A DNA stretch of 64,000 nt from Novosphingobium malaysiense (GTDB lineage: Bacteria; Pseudomonadota; Alphaproteobacteria; Sphingomonadales; Sphingomonadaceae), in contig NZ_JTDI01000001.1 in the NCBI RefSeq assembly GCF_000802225.1, positions 372,001-436,000 on the forward strand, given 5' to 3'. The notes below the pieces were generated by a model that was given only the letters and a program-made list of their open reading frames with translations, searched no databases and was not told the DNA's origin. The translations under genes were made by a program, and so were the position numbers. Below, piece after piece: positions 17,411 through 25,342 of this stretch. Positions within the stretch are counted from its first letter, which is position 1. Every line of letters begins with the position of its first letter.

Positions 17411-18970
17411 TCAGGCGTCGACCCGGCCCAGCCGTTCGGCCATCATCCGCGCAATCTCGCGGCGGGCGACCTTGTTGGAGTGGAGCAGCGGCACATCCTC
17501 ACGTTCCAGCCGGAAATAGGCCCGCGGCACCTTGTAGCTCGACAGGCGTTTGCGCATCTCGCCTTCGATCGCATCCAGATCGAGATCGGCGCCATCGCGC
17601 GGGACGACAGCGGCGACCAGCAGGTTGCCGCGCTCCTTGTCCGGCACGCCGACGACATAGGCGCTGTGTACGCCTTCGAGTGACTGCAGTTCCATTTCCA
17701 CTTCGGCGGGCGAGACATTGGAGCTGGCCACCTTGATCATGTCACCGTTGCGACCGACGAAATGGATGCGGCGGCCCTGCGGACGATCCTCGACGAGACA
17801 TAGGTCCCCGGTGCGGTAGTAGCCGTCGGGCGTGTAGTGCTCGGCCCGCTCGATCTTGTGCAGCCCGGCGGCGATCGGGTAGCCGCGCACCTGCATTTCC
17901 CCGGTCTCGCCGTCCCCGACCGGGCGGTTCTCCTCGTCGGCGATGCGAATTTCGTAACCCGGCGCGAAGTGGTCCATCGGCGCGCAGACCGGGCGGCCCG
18001 GCGCGCGGAAATCGTCGCCCCAGGAATAGGGGCCAAGCGACTCGCTCATGCCAAGGCCCCACCAGGGCTTGGGTCCACGGATCATCTCGAGATCTTCGTC
18101 CGCCAATACGCTGCCCATGGCGAAGCGGCTGTTGCTGAGCGTGCGTTCGGTGCAGACGACGACCGCCCCCGCTTCGAGCCCCGGCACGAGGTACATCATC
18201 AACCCGCCGACCCAGAACATCGGCAACATGCAGTTCACGCGCTTGCCGGCAAAGTGCTCCATCATCTCGCGCATGGTATGGCTGCGGAACAGCACGGGGC
18301 CGTGGTTGTGCTTGACGCCCTTGGGCAGTGCCATCGATCCCGAGGTGTAGATCTCGATCATCTGGTCTGCCGTATGGACTTCGGATTCCACCTCGCGCAG
18401 CAGGTCCTCGTCCACCGAGGCGGCGGCATCGGTCAGGAAACTCATCGGCGCGACACAGGACGGCAAATCGTCGCCCGTCGTCACGATCCAGCGCAGGTAC
18501 GGCGCCTGTCTGACCCGCAGCGCCCCGCTTTCCTGTCCTGCGAGATCGGGCAAGGCATCGACGATGCGCTCCACGTAATCCTTGCCGAGCATCGTGCGGT
18601 TCATCACCACGCCCTGCACGTCCGACTGGCGCATGACGCGCACCAGTTCGTTGGCGCGGATCATCGTGCTGATCGGCACCGCGATGGCTCCGATCCGGCT
18701 GATGGCGGCCAGCATCACGGCAAAACCGGGCCCGTTGCCGAAGATGAAGCCGACGCGCGCGCCCTTGCCGATACCACGCGCCAGAAGGCCGCGGGCAATC
18801 TCCGCCGAGCGTTCGTCGAGTTCGCGATAGGAAACTGAATCGACGACATCGTCGCCATCCTCGAGAACCACCGCCGGGGCTTCGCCGTAGGCTGCTGCCG
18901 CGGCGCGGATCAGTTGCGGGAACGTCTTGGCCGAACCCGGTGTGTTCTGCCCATCCGTGTCAGTGTTCAC
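17411..18970 (-). CDS. AMP-dependent acyl-CoA synthetase
   Basis: This 519-aa enzyme belongs to the ANL superfamily and should activate a carboxylic acid with ATP and CoA. The P-loop-like YTSGSMALPKGV motif, the GYYRTGD aspartate and the C-terminal catalytic lysine in HSNKVARREI are visible. One oddity is M-A instead of T-G in the TSGSTGxPKG motif. It starts with GTG at 18970 after GAGAGGA; an upstream ATG at 18983 runs into a stop after a few codons. Operator F lies about 120 bp upstream, placing it in the same candidate regulon as the CoA-transferase and aldolase-like genes. It probably supplies the first CoA ester of the pathway. Confidence 0.88.
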   Translation of the reverse strand: MNTDTDGQNTPGSAKTFPQLIRAAAAAYGEAPAVVLEDGDDVVDSVSYRELDERSAEIARGLLARGIGKGARVGFIFGNGPGFAVMLAAISRIGAIAVPISTMIRANELVRVMRQSDVQGVVMNRTMLGKDYVERIVDALPDLAGQESGALRVRQAPYLRWIVTTGDDLPSCVAPMSFLTDAAASVDEDLLREVESEVHTADQMIEIYTSGSMALPKGVKHNHGPVLFRSHTMREMMEHFAGKRVNCMLPMFWVGGLMMYLVPGLEAGAVVVCTERTLSNSRFAMGSVLADEDLEMIRGPKPWWGLGMSESLGPYSWGDDFRAPGRPVCAPMDHFAPGYEIRIADEENRPVGDGETGEMQVRGYPIAAGLHKIERAEHYTPDGYYRTGDLCLVEDRPQGRRIHFVGRNGDMIKVASSNVSPAEVEMELQSLEGVHSAYVVGVPDKERGNLLVAAVVPRDGADLDLDAIEGEMRKRLSSYKVPRAYFRLEREDVPLLHSNKVARREIARMMAERLGRVDA

Positions 18971-19090
18971 TATGCGTCATCCTCTCGCTGGACCCTGCCT
19001 TGGAGAAGGTCGGTCCGTTCTCCCCACAATCCTGCAACCTGCGAAACCACAAGACAAGTGTCTAGCCCCGGCATCGCCCGACCGAGACCG

Positions 19091-19124
19091 TTCGAAATTG
19101 CAAATCTTTAGTCGATATTACGGA
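19091..19124. promoter_or_regulatory. Tandem candidate IclR operator (site F)
   Basis: TTCGAAATTGCAAA at 19091-19104 and the weaker GTCGATATTACGGA at 19111-19124 have starts 20 bp apart, in the gap between the leftward ScfR-type regulator gene and the leftward acyl-CoA synthetase. The synthetase (start 18970) is the gene they would control. Confidence 0.5.
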
Positions 19125-19157
19125 AACTTGTCCGAATGACAAGGCTGCGTGGCGCGG

Positions 19158-20555
19158 TCAGCTTTCGGCGAAGGCATAAGGTTGCGCGGTTCGCAGATAG
19201 TCGTCGGCGAGCACGTCGCGCCCGATCGGCGGCACGGCCCGCGCCGTGCAGGCGCTGCGGTGGCACAGGCGACAGGTCACGCCTATCGGGGTGGTCGGGG
19301 CATGGTCGAAATCGACGTCGCCGGCATAAACGAGCCGGCCCGCTTCCTCCGCCGCGCAGGCCAGCGCAACCGCACGCAGGACGCTCGGCTTGCCATAGCC
19401 CCTTCCTCCGCCGCGCACAGTACGCGCGATCGAGAAGAAGCGCTCGCCGCCGGGCAGTTCGAGCCACTGGGTCGCAATCTCGCCCGGCTGGCGGAAGACC
19501 TGGTGAACGCTCCACAAGGGGCAACCACCGCCATGCGCGGCAAAGGGGAAGCCCGCGCCATCGAGACGCTTGGACACATTGCCCGCCTCATCGAGCCTGA
19601 TGAAGAAGAAGCCGACGCGCTCCTCCCCCGGGCGCTGCAAAGTGGTGAGCCGGTGCGCAACTTGTTCGAAGCTGGCGCCGAACAGGCTGCACAGAGCATC
19701 GATGTCGTAGCGCCGCTGCTCTGCCGCGCGAGCGAAGCGGGCATAGGGCATGCGGATGGCCGCGGCGCAGTATCCGGCAAGCGCGCGCAGCAGCAGCGCG
19801 GCCGTCGCGCGGCTGGAGAACGTCTGTTCGCGCAGGGTCTGCTTGATCTCCGTGCGCATCGCGGTGTGGGCGATGTGGGTGGCGATCTGGAAATCGCGGC
19901 TGGCAGCATCGAGCGTATCGGCGATCAGCAATTGCTGGTTGTGCCGGTCGAAACGGCGCAGCGAATCCATCAGCACATCCGGCGGCAGGAAGCGGACCCT
20001 CACGCCCTTCGCCCCGAGCCACTTTTCCGCGCCGCCCTTCTGGTCGATCTCGCCTGCGAGTTCCTCCGCCCTCTGATCCAGAGCGTGGAAGTAGTTGCGG
20101 TGGCTGGCGAGGAAGGCCTGCGCCTCGCGCACCGGATCGCCGGCTTCGCTGCCCGGCCCGGCGGCGCGCTGCTCGGCCAGGGCCTGCTGCTCGCGGGTAT
20201 AGGCGCCGTGCAGGCGCAGCAGCGCTTCGGACACGCCGGGAAAGCTCATGGCGATGTCCGCCACTTCGAGCGCAGGCAGATCGATGTCGGCAAAGATCGG
20301 GTCGCGCAGCACGTCGGTCAGCCGCCGCGTGTACTCCTCGCCGTCGTCACCGGCGAGATCGGCGATGTCGAGTCGATAGGTCCGCGCCAGCCGCAAGAGC
20401 ATGTCCGCGGTGACCGGACGCTGGTTGCGTTCGAGCAGAGCCACGTAGCTCGGCGAAATCTCCAGATCATCCGCCATCGCCTGCTGGGTCAGGCCCAGTT
20501 CGCGGCGCAGGCGGCGCAGCCGCGGGCCGAGGTACAAAGGACGGTTTTCTGCCAT
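19158..20555 (-). CDS. RamB/ScfR-type XRE regulator of acyl-CoA metabolism
   Basis: This 465-aa regulator has an XRE helix-turn-helix (residues 8-65), a middle region related to ImmA/IrrE peptidases (about 150-310) and a C-terminal DUF2083 domain with a CRLCHRSAC cysteine cluster. Proteins of this type (RamB, short-chain fatty acyl regulators) control acetate, propionate and glyoxylate-cycle genes. The HEXXH metal motif of the peptidase part is degraded to THIAH (226-230), so it is likely a ligand sensor and not a protease. It is divergent from isocitrate lyase with a perfect palindrome in between (20583-20609), the expected site for control of both genes. Confidence 0.88.
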   Translation of the reverse strand: MAENRPLYLGPRLRRLRRELGLTQQAMADDLEISPSYVALLERNQRPVTADMLLRLARTYRLDIADLAGDDGEEYTRRLTDVLRDPIFADIDLPALEVADIAMSFPGVSEALLRLHGAYTREQQALAEQRAAGPGSEAGDPVREAQAFLASHRNYFHALDQRAEELAGEIDQKGGAEKWLGAKGVRVRFLPPDVLMDSLRRFDRHNQQLLIADTLDAASRDFQIATHIAHTAMRTEIKQTLREQTFSSRATAALLLRALAGYCAAAIRMPYARFARAAEQRRYDIDALCSLFGASFEQVAHRLTTLQRPGEERVGFFFIRLDEAGNVSKRLDGAGFPFAAHGGGCPLWSVHQVFRQPGEIATQWLELPGGERFFSIARTVRGGGRGYGKPSVLRAVALACAAEEAGRLVYAGDVDFDHAPTTPIGVTCRLCHRSACTARAVPPIGRDVLADDYLRTAQPYAFAES

Positions 20556-20582
20556 ATCCCCACCCTCCTGTCACATCCACAC

Positions 20583-20609
20583 AACTTTACAAGGAAAATT
20601 TGTAAAGTT
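20583..20609. promoter_or_regulatory. Palindromic operator between the regulator and aceA
   Basis: AACTTTACAA (20583-20592) and TTGTAAAGTT (20600-20609) are perfect 10-bp inverted arms separated by 7 bp. The half-site is close to the AACTTTGCAAA-type sequence reported for RamB of Corynebacterium. It lies 28 bp from the regulator start and about 97 bp from the isocitrate lyase start. Confidence 0.8.
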
Positions 20610-20705
20610 TGACAAAGACACCTCACGGGGCATTTCGAGCGGCGAAATTTATGCCTAGGTGCAGCGCATCGAACAGCAACATTCTTCCGCAAGGGATACC
20701 GAATC

Positions 20706-22298
20706 GTGACTTACCAGAGCCAGATCATCGAAGCCGGAACTGCCATCGGCACCGAGCCCAACTGGAACGGCATCGAACCGGAATCGGTCGCCCGCATGCG
20801 TCTGCAGAACCGGTTCCGCACCGGTCTCGACATAGCCCGCTACACGGCGAAGATCATGCGTCAGGACATGGCCGCCTACGATGCCGACCCCGCCAACTAC
20901 ACCCAGTCGCTGGGCTGCTGGCACGGCTTCATCGGCCAGCAGAAGATGATCAGCATCAAGAAGCACTTCGGCTCGACGAAGGGCCGTTACCTCTACCTCT
21001 CGGGCTGGATGGTCGCCGCGCTGCGCAGCGAGTTCGGTCCCCTGCCCGACCAGTCGATGCACGAGAAGACCTCGGTCCCGGCGCTGGTGGAAGAACTCTA
21101 CACCTTCCTCAAGCAGGCCGACGCGCGCGAACTCGGCATGATGTTCCGCGATCTCGACAAGGCCCGCGAAGCCGGCGACGAGATGGAAGCCAAGCGCATC
21201 GAAACCGCGATCGACAACTACGAAACGCATGTCGTTCCGATCATCGCGGACATCGACGCCGGTTTCGGCAATGCCGAGGCGACCTACCTGCTCGCCAAGA
21301 AGTTCATCGAAGCCGGCGCCTGCTGCCTGCAGATCGAGAACCAGGTTTCGGACGAAAAGCAGTGCGGCCATCAGGACGGCAAGGTTACCGTTCCGCACGA
21401 GGACTTCATCGCGAAGATCCGCGCGATCCGCTACGCCTTCATGGAAATGGGCGTCGAGGACGGCCTGATCGTGGCCCGCACCGACTCGCTCGGCGCCGGC
21501 CTCACCAAGCAGATCGCCTTCACCCGTACAGCCGGCGACATCGGCGACCAGTACAACAGCTTCCTGGACTGCGAGGAAGTCGAGGCCGGCAACGTCGGCC
21601 ACGGCGAAGTCCTGATCAGCCGCGACGGCAAGCTGATGAAGCCCAAGCGTCTGCCCAGCAACCTCTACCAGTTCCGCCCCGGAACCGGTGAGGACCGCTG
21701 CGTGCTCGACTGCATCCACGCCCTCCAGAACGGCGCGGACCTGCTTTGGATCGAGACCGAGAAGCCGCACATCGGCCAGATCGGCGGCATGGTGAACCGC
21801 ATCCGCGAAGTCATGCCCAACGCCAAGCTGGTCTACAATAACTCGCCCAGCTTCAATTGGACGCTCAACTTCCGCCAGCAGGTGTTCGACGCCTGGACCG
21901 AAGAAGGCCGCGACATGTCGGCATACGACCGGGCGAAACTGATGAGCATCGACTACGACGGCACAGAGCTGGCGGCGGAGGCCGACGAGCGCATCCGCAC
22001 CTTCCAGAAGGACGCGGCGCGCGAGGCGGGCATCTTCCATCACCTGATCACCCTGCCGACGTACCACACCGCGGCGCTGAGCACCGACAACCTCGCCAAG
22101 GAGTACTTCGGCGAACAGGGCATGCTCGGCTACGTCAAGGGCGTCCAGCGCGAGGAAATCCGCCAGGGCATCGCCTGCGTGAAGCACCAAAACATGGCCG
22201 GCTCCGACATCGGCGACGACCACAAGGAATACTTCGCCGGCGAAGCCGCCCTCAAGGCGGGCGGCGAGCACAACACGATGAACCAGTTCGCGGCGTGA
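20706..22298 (+). CDS. aceA: Isocitrate lyase, long form
   Basis: Isocitrate lyase splits isocitrate into glyoxylate and succinate, letting cells grow on acetate and other C2 sources. At 530 aa this is the long form found in Pseudomonas, not the 434-aa E. coli form. The catalytic loop reads EKQCGHQDGKVTVPHEDF, with the active-site cysteine, and the metal-binding DIDAGFGNAEAT segment is present. It starts with GTG at 20706 after AAGGGA; no nearby in-frame ATG is better. The divergent regulator and palindrome upstream indicate control by acyl-CoA status. The acetyl-CoA producing catabolic genes nearby would profit from it. Malate synthase is not in the window. Confidence 0.96.
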   Translation: MTYQSQIIEAGTAIGTEPNWNGIEPESVARMRLQNRFRTGLDIARYTAKIMRQDMAAYDADPANYTQSLGCWHGFIGQQKMISIKKHFGSTKGRYLYLSGWMVAALRSEFGPLPDQSMHEKTSVPALVEELYTFLKQADARELGMMFRDLDKAREAGDEMEAKRIETAIDNYETHVVPIIADIDAGFGNAEATYLLAKKFIEAGACCLQIENQVSDEKQCGHQDGKVTVPHEDFIAKIRAIRYAFMEMGVEDGLIVARTDSLGAGLTKQIAFTRTAGDIGDQYNSFLDCEEVEAGNVGHGEVLISRDGKLMKPKRLPSNLYQFRPGTGEDRCVLDCIHALQNGADLLWIETEKPHIGQIGGMVNRIREVMPNAKLVYNNSPSFNWTLNFRQQVFDAWTEEGRDMSAYDRAKLMSIDYDGTELAAEADERIRTFQKDAAREAGIFHHLITLPTYHTAALSTDNLAKEYFGEQGMLGYVKGVQREEIRQGIACVKHQNMAGSDIGDDHKEYFAGEAALKAGGEHNTMNQFAA

Positions 22299-22414
22299 GC
22301 GCCACGGGCGACCATCTGAGATTGCCGAGCGGAGCCTCGCTACCCCTCGTTCCGCTCGGCGAACAACCCGCTCACGGGATCAAACCACGCGAGCAAAGGA
22401 AAGGAGACGTGAAA

Positions 22415-22585
22415 ATGACGAATGCCACGATCGAACCGACCCGCGCGCGCGCGGTACTCTCGAACGAAGACTTCAAGTTGCTGCAGGAAGCGGTTCGCTT
22501 CTACCTGCAGGCCCACCAGGACGACCCGATCTCTTCCAAGTATTCCAACCTCTACCACCGCCTCGGATCGGCCGTCCGCCGCTGA
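22415..22585 (+). CDS. Small 56-aa protein downstream of aceA
   Basis: This 56-aa frame has a good ribosome site (AAAGGAGA) before the ATG at 22415 and ends just before a strong terminator, 116 bp after isocitrate lyase, so it is probably the last gene of that transcript. The protein (MTNATIEPTR...GSAVRR) is charged, has no signal or membrane segment, and looks mostly helical (NEDFKLLQEAVRFYLQAH). I do not recognise a family. Placement suggests a role tied to the glyoxylate cycle, perhaps as a small binding partner, but nothing in the sequence shows this. Confidence 0.7.
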   Translation: MTNATIEPTRARAVLSNEDFKLLQEAVRFYLQAHQDDPISSKYSNLYHRLGSAVRR

Positions 22586-22619
22586 GGTTAAGCACAAGTT
22601 TTCCTGGGGAGGAAAGCTT

Positions 22620-22650
22620 GGCCCGTCGCACACCGGTGCGACGGGCCATT
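22620..22650 (+). terminator. Strong intrinsic terminator after the aceA transcript
   Basis: GGCCCGTCGCAC (22620-22631) pairs perfectly with GTGCGACGGGCC (22636-22647) around a four-base loop, followed by ATTTTG. It closes the isocitrate lyase/small protein unit. Confidence 0.9.
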
Positions 22651-22765
22651 TTGCGTTGTTCGCAATTCTTACCAACGACTTAAGCGCCGCGTCTTCACTA
22701 CTCGGGGAAATTGCGCAGACGGTGCTTATGGTAAATGCAATTGCCAGTCCTCTAGGCCCGCATCC

Positions 22766-25270
22766 ATGGGGGACTTCCACGTCAATCCAATTGCCAGTCT
22801 GTACCTGGGCGTCAGGGACCTGCACCGACCTGAAATGGTCATGCTGGCCCTGGCTGCGGCAACCTTGCTGGTGGGGTCGGCGATGGTCCTTGCTTTTAGT
22901 CATGCTCGCGGCGAAGGCATCGCCATGCGCTGCGCACGCGCCGGATTCACGGGGCTTTCGCTCGCTGCAGGCGGCTGGGCCGCACATGCCATGGTGCTGC
23001 TGCCCGGACGTTCGCCTGCGAACATCACAGCGTGGATTCCGTCGGCAACCCTGGGGCTTGCCGTCGTCGGCCTGCTTCTCTCGTTCGCAGCGTGCCGTTT
23101 CCGCACCGCAATGGATCGCAGCGACCTGCAATTTTCCATCCTGGTCAAGAACACGTCCGACTATGCGATCTGCATGCTCGATCGCGACGGCCGCATCTCG
23201 CAGTGGAATGCCGGCGTGCAGGCCCTGACCGGATATCGCGAACAGGACGTCATCGGCATGCCGATCGCACGGCTGTTCACCGTGAAGGACAGCTCCGGCG
23301 GATTGCCGGATCGCATCCTGAACCGGGCTAGACAAACCGGCATCTGCAAGGGCTTTTGGGTGTGCCGCCGCTACGATGGCACCGAATTCTGGGCGGAGAG
23401 CACGCTCGAAAAGGTGTGCGATGCCAAAGGCAAGCATCTCGGCTTCTCGCTGATCACGCATGACGTGACCAAGATCAAGGAGACGCAGCAGTTCGCGTCC
23501 GAAGCTTCAGCACGCCTCGATACGGCTCTAGAAAACATGCACGAGGGCCTTTGCCTTTTCGATGCCGACGAGCGTATCGTCCTGTGCAACCGGCGTTTTC
23601 GCGAATTCTGGCAACTCGAGGAAGCGGACACCCTTCCCGGCACCCCGCTAGGCCGCCTGATCGTTGCCGGCTTCATGAACCCGGACGGGACTGACAAGGC
23701 AGCGGAGCACCTCTGGGCCTTTCGGCAAATGCGCGACGAAGCGCTTTTCGAGGGAACCAGCCACCCGCTTGCGGCGCAGTTGGGCAAGCACCGCGTCGTC
23801 TCCATCGCCAACCGGGGGCTGCCCGACGGAGGCTGGGTGACGACCTGCACGGACATCACCGAACAGCGTCGCTCCGAAGCCAAGATCGAGCACATGGCGC
23901 TGCATGATCCGCTAACCGGATTGCCCAATCGCATTCGCTATGCACGACGCCTCGACACCGAGTTGGAGCAGGCCGCGGAAGCTGGGCTTCGCGTTGCCGT
24001 GATTTCCATCGACATCGACCGTTTCAAGGAAATCAACGATGCACACGGCCATGCCTTCGGCGACGGCCTGTTGCAGGTGATGGCGAATCGTCTGTCGGCC
24101 AGCTGCCGCGACGGCGAACTCGTGGCACGCCTCGGCGGTGACGAATTCGCGGCTGCCAAGTCCTATGCCGACCGGGCCGAGCTAGATGATTTCATAGCCC
24201 GCCTTCGCAGTGAGCTGATCGCGCCGGTGAAGATCGGGGAACAGACCGTGAGCGTGGCGGTGGGCATAGGTATCGCGAACTTCCCCGATGACGGAAAGAA
24301 ACGGGAGACGCTGCTCAACAACGCGGATCTGGCAAGACGACGGGCGAAGGCGTCCGTCGGCCAGACCGTGTGTTTCTTCGAAGCGGGTATGGACGAAACG
24401 GCAAGAAAACGCCGCGAACTGGCCATGGATCTGCGTCTTGCCGAAGAACGGGGGGAATTCGAGCTGCACTACCAGCCGCAAGTTTCGCTCAAGACGGGAG
24501 AACTCAGCGGCTACGAAGCACTGCTGCGCTGGCGCCATCCCAGGCTCGGCCTGGTCCCGCCTTCCGAATTCATTCCGCTGGCCGAACAGACCGGCGATAT
24601 CATCGCCATTGGCGAATGGGTGCTGCGGCAGGCCTGCCTGGAAGCACGCAACTGGCCGTCGCCGCAAAAGGTGGCGGTCAACCTGTCTCCAGTGCAGTTC
24701 CTGCAGCCGGGCCTGGTCGACCGTGTTCGCGCGATCCTGGTCGAATGCGGCCATTCTCCGCGGCAACTGGAACTGGAAATCACCGAGACGGCCATCATCA
24801 CCGACAAACTGCGAGCCCTGCATTGCCTCCGCCAGTTCAAGGCCATGGGCGTGAAAATCGCTCTCGACGATTTCGGCACCGGCTATTCGTCGCTCGATAC
24901 GCTTCATTCCTTTCCGTTCGACAAGATCAAGATCGACAAGTCCTTCCTGTCTCGGTCGGAAAACAACCCTCAGGCGCTCGCGATCATCCGCACCGTGCTC
25001 GCGCTCGGCAGCAGCCTGCAGATACCTGTCCTCGCCGAGGGGGTGGAGAATGAAAGTCAGCTCCGGATGCTTGAATGCGAAGGCTGCGATGAAGCCCAGG
25101 GCTTCTATTTCGGCTGGCCCGCCCCTGCACCCGGCCTAGACGCACATGAGGCAGCTATCCTGTTGCCGAAACGGGGGACTGCCGGCATGCCGGCAGGTAC
25201 CATCGACGCGTTCGCACCTGCACTACCCGCCATTGCCAGAACGGACCAAGCTACTGCAAAAAAGATGTAA
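22766..25270 (+). CDS. Membrane-anchored PAS-PAS-GGDEF-EAL protein
   Basis: This 834-aa protein has an N-terminal membrane part with about three hydrophobic segments (residues 23-45, 56-76 and 85-110), two PAS-like domains (about 120-245 and 250-370), a GGDEF domain (about 375-540) and an EAL domain (about 545-800). ARLGGDEF is intact; the inhibitory site reads RDGE and not RxxD. The EAL half keeps EALLR, DDFGTGYSS, KIDKS and the final QGFYFG. It could make or degrade c-di-GMP according to a membrane or cytoplasmic signal. It precedes another GGDEF-EAL gene in the same direction by 72 bp, so the two may be co-expressed. Confidence 0.88.
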   Translation: MGDFHVNPIASLYLGVRDLHRPEMVMLALAAATLLVGSAMVLAFSHARGEGIAMRCARAGFTGLSLAAGGWAAHAMVLLPGRSPANITAWIPSATLGLAVVGLLLSFAACRFRTAMDRSDLQFSILVKNTSDYAICMLDRDGRISQWNAGVQALTGYREQDVIGMPIARLFTVKDSSGGLPDRILNRARQTGICKGFWVCRRYDGTEFWAESTLEKVCDAKGKHLGFSLITHDVTKIKETQQFASEASARLDTALENMHEGLCLFDADERIVLCNRRFREFWQLEEADTLPGTPLGRLIVAGFMNPDGTDKAAEHLWAFRQMRDEALFEGTSHPLAAQLGKHRVVSIANRGLPDGGWVTTCTDITEQRRSEAKIEHMALHDPLTGLPNRIRYARRLDTELEQAAEAGLRVAVISIDIDRFKEINDAHGHAFGDGLLQVMANRLSASCRDGELVARLGGDEFAAAKSYADRAELDDFIARLRSELIAPVKIGEQTVSVAVGIGIANFPDDGKKRETLLNNADLARRRAKASVGQTVCFFEAGMDETARKRRELAMDLRLAEERGEFELHYQPQVSLKTGELSGYEALLRWRHPRLGLVPPSEFIPLAEQTGDIIAIGEWVLRQACLEARNWPSPQKVAVNLSPVQFLQPGLVDRVRAILVECGHSPRQLELEITETAIITDKLRALHCLRQFKAMGVKIALDDFGTGYSSLDTLHSFPFDKIKIDKSFLSRSENNPQALAIIRTVLALGSSLQIPVLAEGVENESQLRMLECEGCDEAQGFYFGWPAPAPGLDAHEAAILLPKRGTAGMPAGTIDAFAPALPAIARTDQATAKKM

Positions 25271-25295
25271 ATCCTTATTCGCATTAGCAAGAATA

Positions 25296-25301
25296 TTAAC
25301 C
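25296..25301 (+). promoter_or_regulatory. TTAACC motif before the third GGDEF-EAL gene
   Basis: TTAACC, the core of CtrA half-sites in alphaproteobacteria, occurs 41 bp before the GTG start at 25343. A single six-base match is weak evidence; it is noted because three more copies occur in the chemotaxis promoter region at 48.5 kb. Confidence 0.25.
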
Positions 25302-25342
25302 CCTGCCGGCATAGTATCTCGGCCTGAAGAAGCGGGGTTACG

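Noticed and set aside
20609..20614. TTGACA as a -35 element for aceA
   Set aside because: No -10 hexamer at proper spacing; the sequence is partly the end of the operator palindrome.
20655..22271. A 538-codon open frame opposite isocitrate lyase
   Set aside because: Antisense mirror of a well-defined enzyme gene; no motif and biased Ala/Val/Asp/Leu composition.
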